Origin: CAZHUN01 sp043801115
Lineage (GTDB): Archaea; Iainarchaeota; Iainarchaeia; Iainarchaeales; UBA10191
Reading direction: 5' to 3'
Assembly (NCBI GenBank): GCA_043801115.1
Contig: JAZDMJ010000067.1
Span: 1 to 11,578, forward strand
Length of the DNA: 11,578 nucleotides
The translations under genes and the position numbers were made by a program. Positions 6,237 to 11,578 of the stretch are shown here, piece after piece. The notes under the pieces are model-generated. The model did no database searches. It was not told the origin of the DNA and worked only from the letters and a program-made list of their open reading frames with translations. The stretch's first letter is position 1. The number at the start of each line of letters is the position of its first letter.

Positions 6237-6893
6237 ATGAAGCCGTTTCAAAAATTTCTTTCCCGCATAACTTTGTTCCGAAAAAAACCAGACGCTCTGG
6301 CCGGCCCTTTTTTGCAGTTTCGCATTCTGGCCAGAAGGAAGAAGTGGCCAGAAGTGGAAAAGCTGGCGCAGGAATTGTTGGAGAGCAAGGATGCCCAGCT
6401 CAAGTTTCGTTCCATGATTGAATCCTTGATGGACGAGCCCCAAAACAAGCTCAACACGCGCTTGTTCGAAATCGTTTCCCGCTATCGCAATCTCGCCGAA
6501 GCGCGCGAAATCTTTCAAGAGCAAAGCTTTGACGGATTACTTGTGCACGGGCAAGAAGCATTTGGAAAGAAAACGTTTCCTTTCGCCCTTACCTTGTATG
6601 AAGAGGCATTCCGCCAAGCGCAAGCGGAAGGACTTTCTCGTATGCGATTTACCGCCTACGAGCACGGAATGGCGTGCCTGCAAACCATGGCCGACAAAGC
6701 CGCACAAAAGAATGATTACCGCTCCGCCGTCGACCACTTGCTCGCGCGGACAGTATGGGCCGAGCAAGTAGTGGGAAAAAAAGAGGCCGCGCAACAACTC
6801 ATCAATAAAGCATTCCATTACGCCAACTTTTCGAAGGACAAAAAATTGCAGCGCAAAGTTGCCCTGCGCTGGAAAGAGCTCGAAAACGACTAA
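6237..6893 (+). CDS. Hypothetical all-helical, TPR-like protein (218 aa)
   Basis: I do not recognise a named family. The protein is predicted soluble and almost entirely helical, with a basic N-terminus (residues 1-36, many K/R). Residues 97-128 resemble a tetratricopeptide repeat: conserved-type Gly105, Phe109, Ala117, Tyr121 and Ala124 in a helix-turn-helix pattern. A second helical pair follows at about 140-200 (DYRSAVDHLLARTVWAEQ, EAAQQLINKAFHYANFSKD). This suggests a protein-protein interaction scaffold. No Shine-Dalgarno precedes ATG 6237; a TATA-like AATAAATT at 6207-6214 would allow a leaderless start. The gene sits between L11 and L1, which are usually neighbours in archaea, so it is an insertion in the stalk cluster. 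A ribosome-related role is only a guess from context. Confidence 0.75.
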   Translation: MKPFQKFLSRITLFRKKPDALAGPFLQFRILARRKKWPEVEKLAQELLESKDAQLKFRSMIESLMDEPQNKLNTRLFEIVSRYRNLAEAREIFQEQSFDGLLVHGQEAFGKKTFPFALTLYEEAFRQAQAEGLSRMRFTAYEHGMACLQTMADKAAQKNDYRSAVDHLLARTVWAEQVVGKKEAAQQLINKAFHYANFSKDKKLQRKVALRWKELEND

Positions 6894-6901
6894 CCTTTGC
6901 C

Positions 6902-6909
6902 TTTAAAAG
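6902..6909 (+). promoter_or_regulatory. Probable TATA box of the L1-L10-P1 operon
   Basis: TTTAAAAG lies in the 101-base gap upstream of L1. A start site 25-27 nt downstream (about 6930-6932) would begin the mRNA right at the hairpin at 6933 and give a leader of about 64 nt. A T7 run (6912-6918) next to it could help stop upstream transcription. Confidence 0.5.
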
Positions 6910-6932
6910 CCTTTTTTTCCCATTTTAGGATA

Positions 6933-6975
6933 GTTTCACTGATTGTGAAACCGCATACCAAACTCTCTTCGGAGA
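6933..6975 (+). promoter_or_regulatory. Two hairpins in the L1 operon leader
   Basis: Hairpin 1 is GTTTCAC (6933-6939), loop TGATT, GTGAAAC (6945-6951), a perfect 7-bp stem at the predicted 5' end of the mRNA. Hairpin 2 is TCTC (6964-6967), loop TTCG, GAGA (6972-6975), a short stem closed by the very stable C(UUCG)G tetraloop; it contains a GGAG. Ribosomal protein operons are often autoregulated through leader RNA, so these are candidates for a stability or protein-binding element. The function is inferred. Confidence 0.4.
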
Positions 6976-6994
6976 CTTGGAAGGTTTTGAAAAA

Positions 6995-7863
6995 ATGGAC
7001 AAGAAAGATTTTTTAGCCGCCGTACAGCGCTGCCGCGACGCCAGTCCGCAGCGAAAATTCAAGCAATCCATAGAATGCATTGTCAATTTCAAAACATCGA
7101 CTTCAAAAAAGCCGAAAACAGGATTGACGTTACCGCCCTTCTTCCCTTTTCGACGGGAAAAGGACAGGCCAAAACCGCCTTGTTCGTGAAAGACCAAAAC
7201 TTTGCCGCGCAGTCCAAGGACAAGGTTTCGCGCGTTATTCTGGAAGAAGAAATTTCCAAGTTCGACAAGAAAGCGGCAAACTCTCTTGCGGAAGAATTCG
7301 ACGCGTTTTTCGCCGAAGGCCCCGTCATGCTGACAGTGGCCCGCTATTTGGGGCAAGTGTTTGCTCCGAAGGGAAAAATGCCCGTTCCCGTCCAGCCCGA
7401 AATTTCCGCACTCGAACACGCGCTGCGCAACATGAAGAGCGGGGTGCGCTTGACGAACAAGAAGGGAAAATTCATGCCCTTGGTCCAGTGCCTTGTAGGA
7501 AAAGAGTTCATGCCCGACGAAGAGCTCGCGGAAAACTGCCTCGCCGTATACCAAGCGATGGCAAACGCGGTTTCGAATCCCGAATACAACATCAAAAACG
7601 TTTATTTGAAATTTACCATGGGCCCGCCCATTAAAGTGGGCGAAAAGACGGACGCGCAAAAGGAAAAAGCGAAAACAGACAAGTCGATTCGCGCGGGAAT
7701 GATTGTCAAGAAGAAAGAACCGCCCGCTCCGCAGGCGGAAAAAGTTGAAAAAGAAGCTGAAGAAAAAGTTGCAAAGCCGAAAGCGAAAAAAGAAGAAGTT
7801 GAAAAGCCGAAAGCAAAGCACGAAGAAGCCAAAAGCCCGCACTCGAAAAAGGTGAAAGAATGA
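6995..7863 (+). CDS. rpl1: 50S ribosomal protein L1 (uL1), with apparent -1 frameshift near 7091
   Basis: uL1 forms the mobile L1 stalk at the ribosomal E site and in archaea can repress its own operon. ATG 6995 (GGAAGG at 6979-6984) opens MDKKDFLAAVQRCRDASP and reads IECIVNFK, then leaves the L1 frame. From 7093 the -1 frame continues perfectly with NIDFKKAENRIDV, where archaeal L1 normally has IVNLKDIDLKKPENRI. One A missing from an A-run (four As at 7091-7094) explains it. The repaired protein is 289 aa: an L1 core of about 215 residues (LGQVFAPKGKMPVPV; end LKFTMGPPIKV) plus an unusual tail of about 74 residues rich in K, E, A and P. An internal ATG at 7075 would lack the conserved N-terminus, so it is not the natural start. 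Because L1 is conserved and both halves are intact, a sequencing or assembly indel is most likely. Confidence 0.88.
7028..7053 (+). promoter_or_regulatory. Candidate L1 autoregulatory RNA hairpin inside the L1 coding region
   Basis: CGCTGC (7028-7033) pairs with GCAGCG (7048-7053). Inside, after a 3x1 asymmetric internal loop, GAC (7037-7039) pairs with GTC (7044-7046) around GCCA. Two stems separated by an asymmetric loop is the general shape of L1-binding RNA. The position, 33 nt after the start codon, is similar to the Methanococcus L1 operator (about 30 nt downstream of the ATG). Chance pairing in GC-rich coding sequence is possible. Confidence 0.3.
7774..7833 (+). repeat. Tandem 30-bp duplication in the L1 tail
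   Basis: Two adjacent 30-base units encode KPKAKKEEVE and KPKAKHEEAK. They differ at only a few bases, which points to a local duplication inside the low-complexity Lys/Glu tail of L1. Confidence 0.65.
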
Positions 7864-7882
7864 GCTTTTTAGAAAAAGCCTC
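7862..7882 (+). other. Intercistronic hairpin between L1 and L10
   Basis: GCTTTT (7864-7869) pairs with AAAAGC (7874-7879) across a TAGA loop; GA/TC pairs around a one-base bulge extend it into the L1 stop codon. It sits just upstream of the L10 ribosome-binding site. It may affect mRNA processing or relative translation, or be incidental. Confidence 0.3.
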
Positions 7883-7903
7883 GGGAAAAAGGAGCGTAAA
7901 CGC

Positions 7904-8776
7904 ATGAAGCGGCACAAAAAAGCCTGGAAAGAAACCGAACTGCACAAAGTCGAACACTTGCTCTCGCACCATCCAGTCATTGCCATCGCTTCTTTGGAAG
8001 GGTTTCCCGCCGCGCTCTTCGCCCAAACGCGAAAGAAATTGCACGGCAAGGCCGAAATCCACGTTTCCAAAGTGAGAGTCATCGAACGCGCGTTTAAAAC
8101 TTCGAAACTGAAAGACTCGGGACTGCTCGAGCACGTGAAGGGAAATATTGCCGTCATCGCCACTTCCATGAACCCCTTCGAACTGTTCCAGTTTTTGAAA
8201 AAAAACAAGGGAAGAATCGCGGCCAAGCCCGGCAGTATTGCGCTCGACGACATTTCGATTTCGGCCATGGACACGGGACTGCCTCCCGGGCCCGCGCTCT
8301 CGGACTTGAAAGCGGCAGGGTTGAACGCGCGCATTCAAGGAAGCACGATTGCCATCATGGAAGACAAGATTGTTGCGAAAAAGGGCGAAACGATTTCCAA
8401 ACCCGTCGCTTCGGTTTTGACAAAATTGGACATCAAGCCCGTCAAAGTCGGATTGAATATTCTGGCCATTTACGAAGAAGGACAATTGTACACGGCGGAC
8501 TCGCTGGATGTTGACGAAGACCAAATCCTTGCGGACATTCAGCGCATTTTCCGAGAAGGAATCGCGCTCGCCATCGCGATTGAAGACTTCAACGGAACTT
8601 CCACTCCCTTTATTGTCGAACGCGCGGCGCGCGAAGCCATGGCCTTGCAAAAAGCAGTCGAAGCTGCGTCGCCCTCTGAAGCGAAAACAGAAACGCCGGT
8701 TGAAGCAAAGGCAGAAGAATCAGCGGAAGCAAAAGTGGAAAAGCCGGCGGAAGAAAACAAAGAGGTTTCACAGTAA
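7904..8776 (+). CDS. rpl10: 50S ribosomal protein L10 / stalk protein P0 (uL10)
   Basis: 290 aa. P0 anchors the P1 dimers to 23S rRNA and forms the stalk that recruits translation factors. The N-terminal rRNA-binding domain covers about 1-105 (WKETELHKVEHLL; TRKKLHGKAEIHVSK). The archaeal insertion domain covers about 110-200 (DTGLPPGPALSDLKAAGL, KKGETISKPVASVLTKL). Then come P1-binding helices at about 207-228 and 233-252. Archaeal P0 is commonly near 340 aa with three such helices and a terminal acidic GLGxLFG-type motif; here I see two helices, then an A/E/K/P-rich tail ending EENKEVSQ with no LFG end. GGAG (7891-7894) precedes ATG 7904 by 9 nt. It follows L1 by 40 bases and is co-transcribed with P1. 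Confidence 0.95.
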   Translation: MKRHKKAWKETELHKVEHLLSHHPVIAIASLEGFPAALFAQTRKKLHGKAEIHVSKVRVIERAFKTSKLKDSGLLEHVKGNIAVIATSMNPFELFQFLKKNKGRIAAKPGSIALDDISISAMDTGLPPGPALSDLKAAGLNARIQGSTIAIMEDKIVAKKGETISKPVASVLTKLDIKPVKVGLNILAIYEEGQLYTADSLDVDEDQILADIQRIFREGIALAIAIEDFNGTSTPFIVERAAREAMALQKAVEAASPSEAKTETPVEAKAEESAEAKVEKPAEENKEVSQ

Positions 8777-8797
8777 TTACGTTTGGAGGAACCAAAA

Positions 8798-9088
8798 ATG
8801 CAGTACATCTATGCAGCCATGTTGTTGCACGCGGGACAGAAGGAAATTTCCGAAAACTCGGTCGAATCCGTTCTGAAAGCCGCGGGCGTGGATGCGGACG
8901 TCGCAAAGACGAAGTCCATGGTGGCGGCGTTGAAAAACATCAACATCGACGAAGCCCTCAAGCAAGCCATGACCGTGCAAGCCGCTCCTGCCGCAGCGCA
9001 AGGCGAAGCCAAAAAGGAAGACAAGAAGGAAGACGATTCGAAAGCAGCCGAAGCTGCCGCCGAAGGCCTTGGAAGTTTGTTCGGGTAG
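8798..9088 (+). CDS. rpl12: 50S ribosomal protein P1 (archaeal L12)
   Basis: 96 aa. P1 dimers form the flexible arm of the ribosomal stalk and bind elongation factors with their C-terminal tip. The N-terminal dimerisation domain is MQYIYAAMLLHAGQKEISE through about residue 60 (VLKAAGVDAD, INIDEALKQAM). It is followed by an Ala/Lys/Glu hinge (61-88) and the universal tip GLGSLFG (90-96). ATG 8798 has a strong GGAGG (8785-8789) at 8-nt spacing; an in-frame TTG at 8783 lies upstream and would add five residues overlapping the ribosome-binding site, so it is rejected. It is the last gene of the ribosomal operon, followed immediately by a hairpin terminator. Confidence 0.97.
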   Translation: MQYIYAAMLLHAGQKEISENSVESVLKAAGVDADVAKTKSMVAALKNINIDEALKQAMTVQAAPAAAQGEAKKEDKKEDDSKAAEAAAEGLGSLFG

Positions 9089-9109
9089 AAGGGAATTTTT
9101 TTCCCTTTT
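9089..9109 (+). terminator. Terminator of the ribosomal stalk operon
   Basis: Starting at the base after the P1 stop codon, AAGGGAA (9089-9095) pairs perfectly with TTCCCTT (9101-9107) around a T5 loop, and T residues follow. The T-rich loop and tail suit archaeal poly-T-dependent termination. It separates the ribosomal operon from the next promoter. Confidence 0.7.
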
Positions 9110-9141
9110 CCCGCTCCAAGGCGCTCTTCTTTCCACTACAC

Positions 9142-9149
9142 TTTTTAAA
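9142..9149 (+). promoter_or_regulatory. TATA box for a probably leaderless transcript
   Basis: TTTTTAAA is centred about 27 nt upstream of the ATG at 9173, so transcription would start at or just before the start codon. No Shine-Dalgarno precedes that ATG, which agrees with leaderless translation. The palindrome GGCGCGCC (9153-9160) lies between the TATA box and the start. Confidence 0.55.
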
Positions 9150-9172
9150 CGAGGCGCGCCTAGTATTTTCCT

Positions 9173-9457
9173 ATGCCAGTAAAGCCCAAGCATTCCATGG
9201 CCGAAGAACTCATCTACTTCGTCGAGTGGACTTCTCAATTGACCTACTTGCTCTACTTTGTCATGCTCGTTTCTTTGATCAATCTTTTACTCGTCTTCCA
9301 GTTCGGCGCCCAGTTCAACGCGTTCGAGGGAATGTTCGCCGGGGGTTTGGGAGAAGCCGTCATCATGGCCCTCATTTTGTTCGGCATTATTTTGATGGTT
9401 GCGGTTTACAGAAAGCGCTCGCAGTTCGAAAAGCAGATCAAAAAGCACGCGCCGTGA
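9173..9457 (+). CDS. Small two-TM membrane protein of unknown function (94 aa)
   Basis: No family recognised. A short polar N-terminus (MPVKPKHSMAEE) is followed by a first hydrophobic segment at about 22-44, a short loop with FNAFEGMFAGGLG, a second hydrophobic segment at about 60-79, and a strongly basic end (YRKRSQFEKQIKKHAP). By the positive-inside rule both termini probably face the cytoplasm. It lacks a ribosome-binding site and appears leaderless. The membrane-anchored protease starts 11 bases after its stop, so the two are probably one operon. It may assist or regulate that protease, an inference from linkage alone. Confidence 0.75.
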   Translation: MPVKPKHSMAEELIYFVEWTSQLTYLLYFVMLVSLINLLLVFQFGAQFNAFEGMFAGGLGEAVIMALILFGIILMVAVYRKRSQFEKQIKKHAP

Positions 9458-9468
9458 GGATTTTTTTT

Positions 9469-11578
9469 ATGAAATTTTCCGCATTCTTGGTTTTTTTTCT
9501 CCTATTGCTTTCGGCTTCCGCCTTTGCCGTCCTTTCCACGAACCAGTCCCAGATTTTTGCCGTCTCGAACGACGGCACGGGAACCAGCGCAACTCTTTCT
9601 TTAACGATTCAACCCGGAACGGGAAAAGTGTACAGTTCGTTGAACACGCTGATTGGAACGACCACTCAAAGCGCGGAGCAGACCGCGCTCCAAGCCGCGA
9701 AGTTGTACAGTTCAGAAGTAAGTCAATACGATTACTTGTTCGAAATCCAGTCCAACGCTTCCCAAGTGGACGGCCCGAGCGCGGGCGCGGCCATGGCATT
9801 GCTCGCCATTTCTTCCCTGCAAGACAAGCCCTTTCCTTCAAATGTTGCGATGACGGGAACGATTGCCGCGGATGGCAGCATCGGCCAAGTGGGCGGCGTG
9901 TTTGAAAAATCCAAGGCCGCGCACGCGAAAGGCATTGATTTGTTTTTGATTCCGCAAGGAGAAGGAAGCCAGGTCATCCGCGAAGGAGGCCAAGTGCAGT
10001 CGATTTCCCTTCCCGAATACGCGCTCGAAAACTGGGGATTGAAAGTCGTGGAAGTTTCCAGCTTGGACCAGGCGCTCGCGCTCGCCTTTTCCAACATTTC
10101 CCACATTGACGTGAACCAGCAAGTATTCGACCAGAACGACTACGCGTTCGTTCCTTCCGCAATTCCTTCTTCTCTCTCCGTGCAACCCTTCGCGCCCGTC
10201 GCCCGTTCGTACATTGCTTCTACGAACGAATTGTCCAAACAGGCCAAACAGTCGCTTTCCACTTCCCTGATCAACGACGCGGAATTGTTGAACGCCATGC
10301 TCGCCGAGTTGAGCGACTCGGACAAATTGCTCATCCAGGCGCAGGCATTGTACGACCAGAACTTTTTGTTCGCAGCGGCCAACAACGCTTTTTTGGCGCG
10401 CACTTCCGTTTTGCTCGTCCAAGACATTGCCCAAAACCCTTCCCTCTTGCAGTCCAACTCGACCGCCTTCGACGTCAAGCTTTCTGCCCTCCAACACTCC
10501 GTCGACGAGCTGAAGCAAAGCCTCGACGCCGGAGTTCCAATCGATTTCATTGAATACCACGTGGGCGCGGAGCAGCGTCTCGCGTGGGCGCAGGCAAACA
10601 TTGACCAGATTTCCAGCACGCAGACTTTGGTGATTGGAGGGGACGAAAGCGCGCAGCAGGAAGCCGAACTTTCCAAGCTTTCGGATTTCGAATTCGCGGT
10701 CGCGTGGACGGAAATCGCCCAGCAATTGTACGATGTGGGAAAAAATTCGGAGCAAAAAATTTCCCGCGACTCCGCTTTCAAAGAGACGGCGCAACAACAG
10801 CTCGTCAACGCGGAAGACGCTCTCACGGTAACGTCCGACTCGGACTCTGAAGACGTTTTGCGAAGAGTGAACGGCGCCCGAAGCGAATATGCGAACGGAT
10901 GGTTTGTCTCTTCCGCGCTCGACAGCGCTTCTGCAGTCGCTTTGGCGCAGGCCGCTGAGGACAGTAAGGAAAAAGACTTGAACGGCTTGTCCGCGCTGTT
11001 GGACGAAAAAATTTCCAACGCCCAAAAAACGCTTTCCGAAAACCCGCAACTCGTGTGGGGAAAACTCTACTTGGACCACGCCTTGTACTTCCAGCAAGCA
11101 GCGGCCTATTATCGTTCGAAAGGTCAGGGAGCCACGGCCGCGCAAATGCTCCAGAACGGAATTTCGGTTGCGTATTTGGCCGAACAGGACGCGGGCGTTG
11201 GAAAAACCATTCACTCCACTTATGACAATACTCCTTCGAGCTCGTTTTTGAAAAATCAGGCTCCCGCTTCTCCTCCCGTGAACGCGCAAGTCGTTTCCGC
11301 ATTGTTCGGGCTTGTCATACTGCTGGCCATCGTCCTCGTGCTCGTTTCATACCTTTCCTGGAAAAAAATCAACTCTCCCTCTCCCTCTCCGCATGCGCTC
11401 GTGCAATTGCAAAGGGAAAGAGCGGAGTTGCAGAAAAAGCATGCCATGGGAAAACTTTCTTCCGACCAGTTCGAAGTATTGGACCGCCAACTGGTCGAAA
11501 AAGTGAATTTCCTGCGCGGCGCGCAGCAGTCTTCCTCGCGCCAGACGATTGAAGCCGAGCGGTTGCGCGCGCGCATCA
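9469..11578 (+). CDS. Secreted, membrane-anchored Lon-type (S16) serine protease, 3' end outside window
   Basis: 703 residues are visible, and the frame is open at the right edge. MKFSAFLVFFLLLLSASAFA is a signal peptide with a likely cut after residue 20. Residues about 22-210 are a Lon proteolytic domain: DGPSAGAA carries the catalytic-type Ser104, and VGGVFEK the catalytic-type Lys147, the Ser/Lys dyad of family S16. There is no ATPase domain, as in the archaeal Lon-related proteases of COG1750. Residues about 230-600 are a long Gln/Ala/Ser-rich helical region, probably extracellular. A transmembrane helix follows at about 608-630, then a basic cytoplasmic tail with charged helices (QRERAELQKKHAMGKLSS). 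GAGG (9456-9459), overlapping the stop of the upstream membrane-protein gene, serves as ribosome-binding site for ATG 9469. Substrates are unknown; it may process exported or membrane proteins. Confidence 0.88.
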   Translation, partial: MKFSAFLVFFLLLLSASAFAVLSTNQSQIFAVSNDGTGTSATLSLTIQPGTGKVYSSLNTLIGTTTQSAEQTALQAAKLYSSEVSQYDYLFEIQSNASQVDGPSAGAAMALLAISSLQDKPFPSNVAMTGTIAADGSIGQVGGVFEKSKAAHAKGIDLFLIPQGEGSQVIREGGQVQSISLPEYALENWGLKVVEVSSLDQALALAFSNISHIDVNQQVFDQNDYAFVPSAIPSSLSVQPFAPVARSYIASTNELSKQAKQSLSTSLINDAELLNAMLAELSDSDKLLIQAQALYDQNFLFAAANNAFLARTSVLLVQDIAQNPSLLQSNSTAFDVKLSALQHSVDELKQSLDAGVPIDFIEYHVGAEQRLAWAQANIDQISSTQTLVIGGDESAQQEAELSKLSDFEFAVAWTEIAQQLYDVGKNSEQKISRDSAFKETAQQQLVNAEDALTVTSDSDSEDVLRRVNGARSEYANGWFVSSALDSASAVALAQAAEDSKEKDLNGLSALLDEKISNAQKTLSENPQLVWGKLYLDHALYFQQAAAYYRSKGQGATAAQMLQNGISVAYLAEQDAGVGKTIHSTYDNTPSSSFLKNQAPASPPVNAQVVSALFGLVILLAIVLVLVSYLSWKKINSPSPSPHALVQLQRERAELQKKHAMGKLSSDQFEVLDRQLVEKVNFLRGAQQSSSRQTIEAERLRARI

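Noticed and set aside
7075..7863. L1 starting at the internal ATG 7075
   Set aside because: This drops the conserved L1 N-terminus, which is present upstream in the other frame with a plausible ribosome-binding site. A frameshift explains the data better.
6925..8334. Long - strand open reading frame (469 codons) opposite L1 and L10
   Set aside because: Its product is a Phe/Arg/Leu-rich low-complexity string that mirrors Lys/Glu codons of the real genes. The + strand carries clear ribosomal proteins here.
9153..9160. GGCGCGCC palindrome as an operator
   Set aside because: An 8-base GC palindrome alone, between TATA box and start, is not enough evidence. It is mentioned only within the promoter entry.
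9838..11289. Long - strand open reading frame (483 codons) opposite the protease gene
   Set aside because: No recognisable domain, Arg/Val-rich shadow composition, and the + frame has signal peptide, Lon dyad and TM helix in order.
1..11578. CRISPR arrays, insertion sequences, integrase sites or phage genes
   Set aside because: No regularly spaced repeats, terminal inverted repeats, transposase or phage-like genes were seen. The window is housekeeping in character.

Overview
The window comes from an archaeon. It holds an archaeal Dim1/KsgA next to a DUF655 gene, the AMP-phosphorylase/ribose-1,5-bisphosphate isomerase pair, an FtsZ-SecE-Spt5 cluster, and the archaeal ribosomal stalk set L11-L1-L10(P0)-P1 with the archaeal P1 C-terminus (GLGSLFG). 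TATA-like boxes sit about 26 nt upstream of several starts. Compact spacing, 4-base gene overlaps, the AMP salvage genes and unusual tails on ribosomal proteins would suit a DPANN-type lineage, but that placement is inference.

Layout. (1) Positions 1-1121, + strand: the 3' end of a DUF655 gene, then rsmA/ksgA. (2) Positions 1118-3573, - strand: ribose-1,5-bisphosphate isomerase followed by AMP phosphorylase, translationally overlapped. The AMP phosphorylase gene runs tail-to-tail into ksgA with overlapping stop codons. (3) Positions 3574-3670: a divergent promoter region with five helically phased T-tract/TAA motifs. (4) Positions 3671-9088, + strand: ftsZ, secE (58 codons), spt5, a 66-aa basic protein of unknown function, L11, an unrecognised 218-aa helical/TPR-like protein, L1, L10 and P1, closed by a hairpin terminator. 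(5) Positions 9173-11578, + strand: a small two-TM membrane protein with a probably leaderless start, then a secreted, membrane-anchored Lon-type (S16) Ser/Lys protease that runs off the right edge.

How the genes fit together. L11, L1, L10 and P1 build the mobile stalks of the large ribosomal subunit. Spt5 and SecE couple transcription and protein export to the same growth-linked cluster, and ftsZ serves division. KsgA matures 16S rRNA. The - strand pair converts AMP to ribose-1,5-bisphosphate and then ribulose-1,5-bisphosphate, which implies a form III RuBisCO outside this window.

Most genes are ordinary housekeeping, and no obviously new multi-gene system is visible. The points most worth a second look are an apparent single-base frameshift in L1, the TPPY (instead of N-x-P-Y) motif in KsgA, the phased T-tracts in the divergent promoter, RNA hairpins in the L1 leader and early L1 coding region, a shortened L10 stalk spine, a long Lys/Glu tail on L1, and two unrecognised genes inserted in the stalk cluster.
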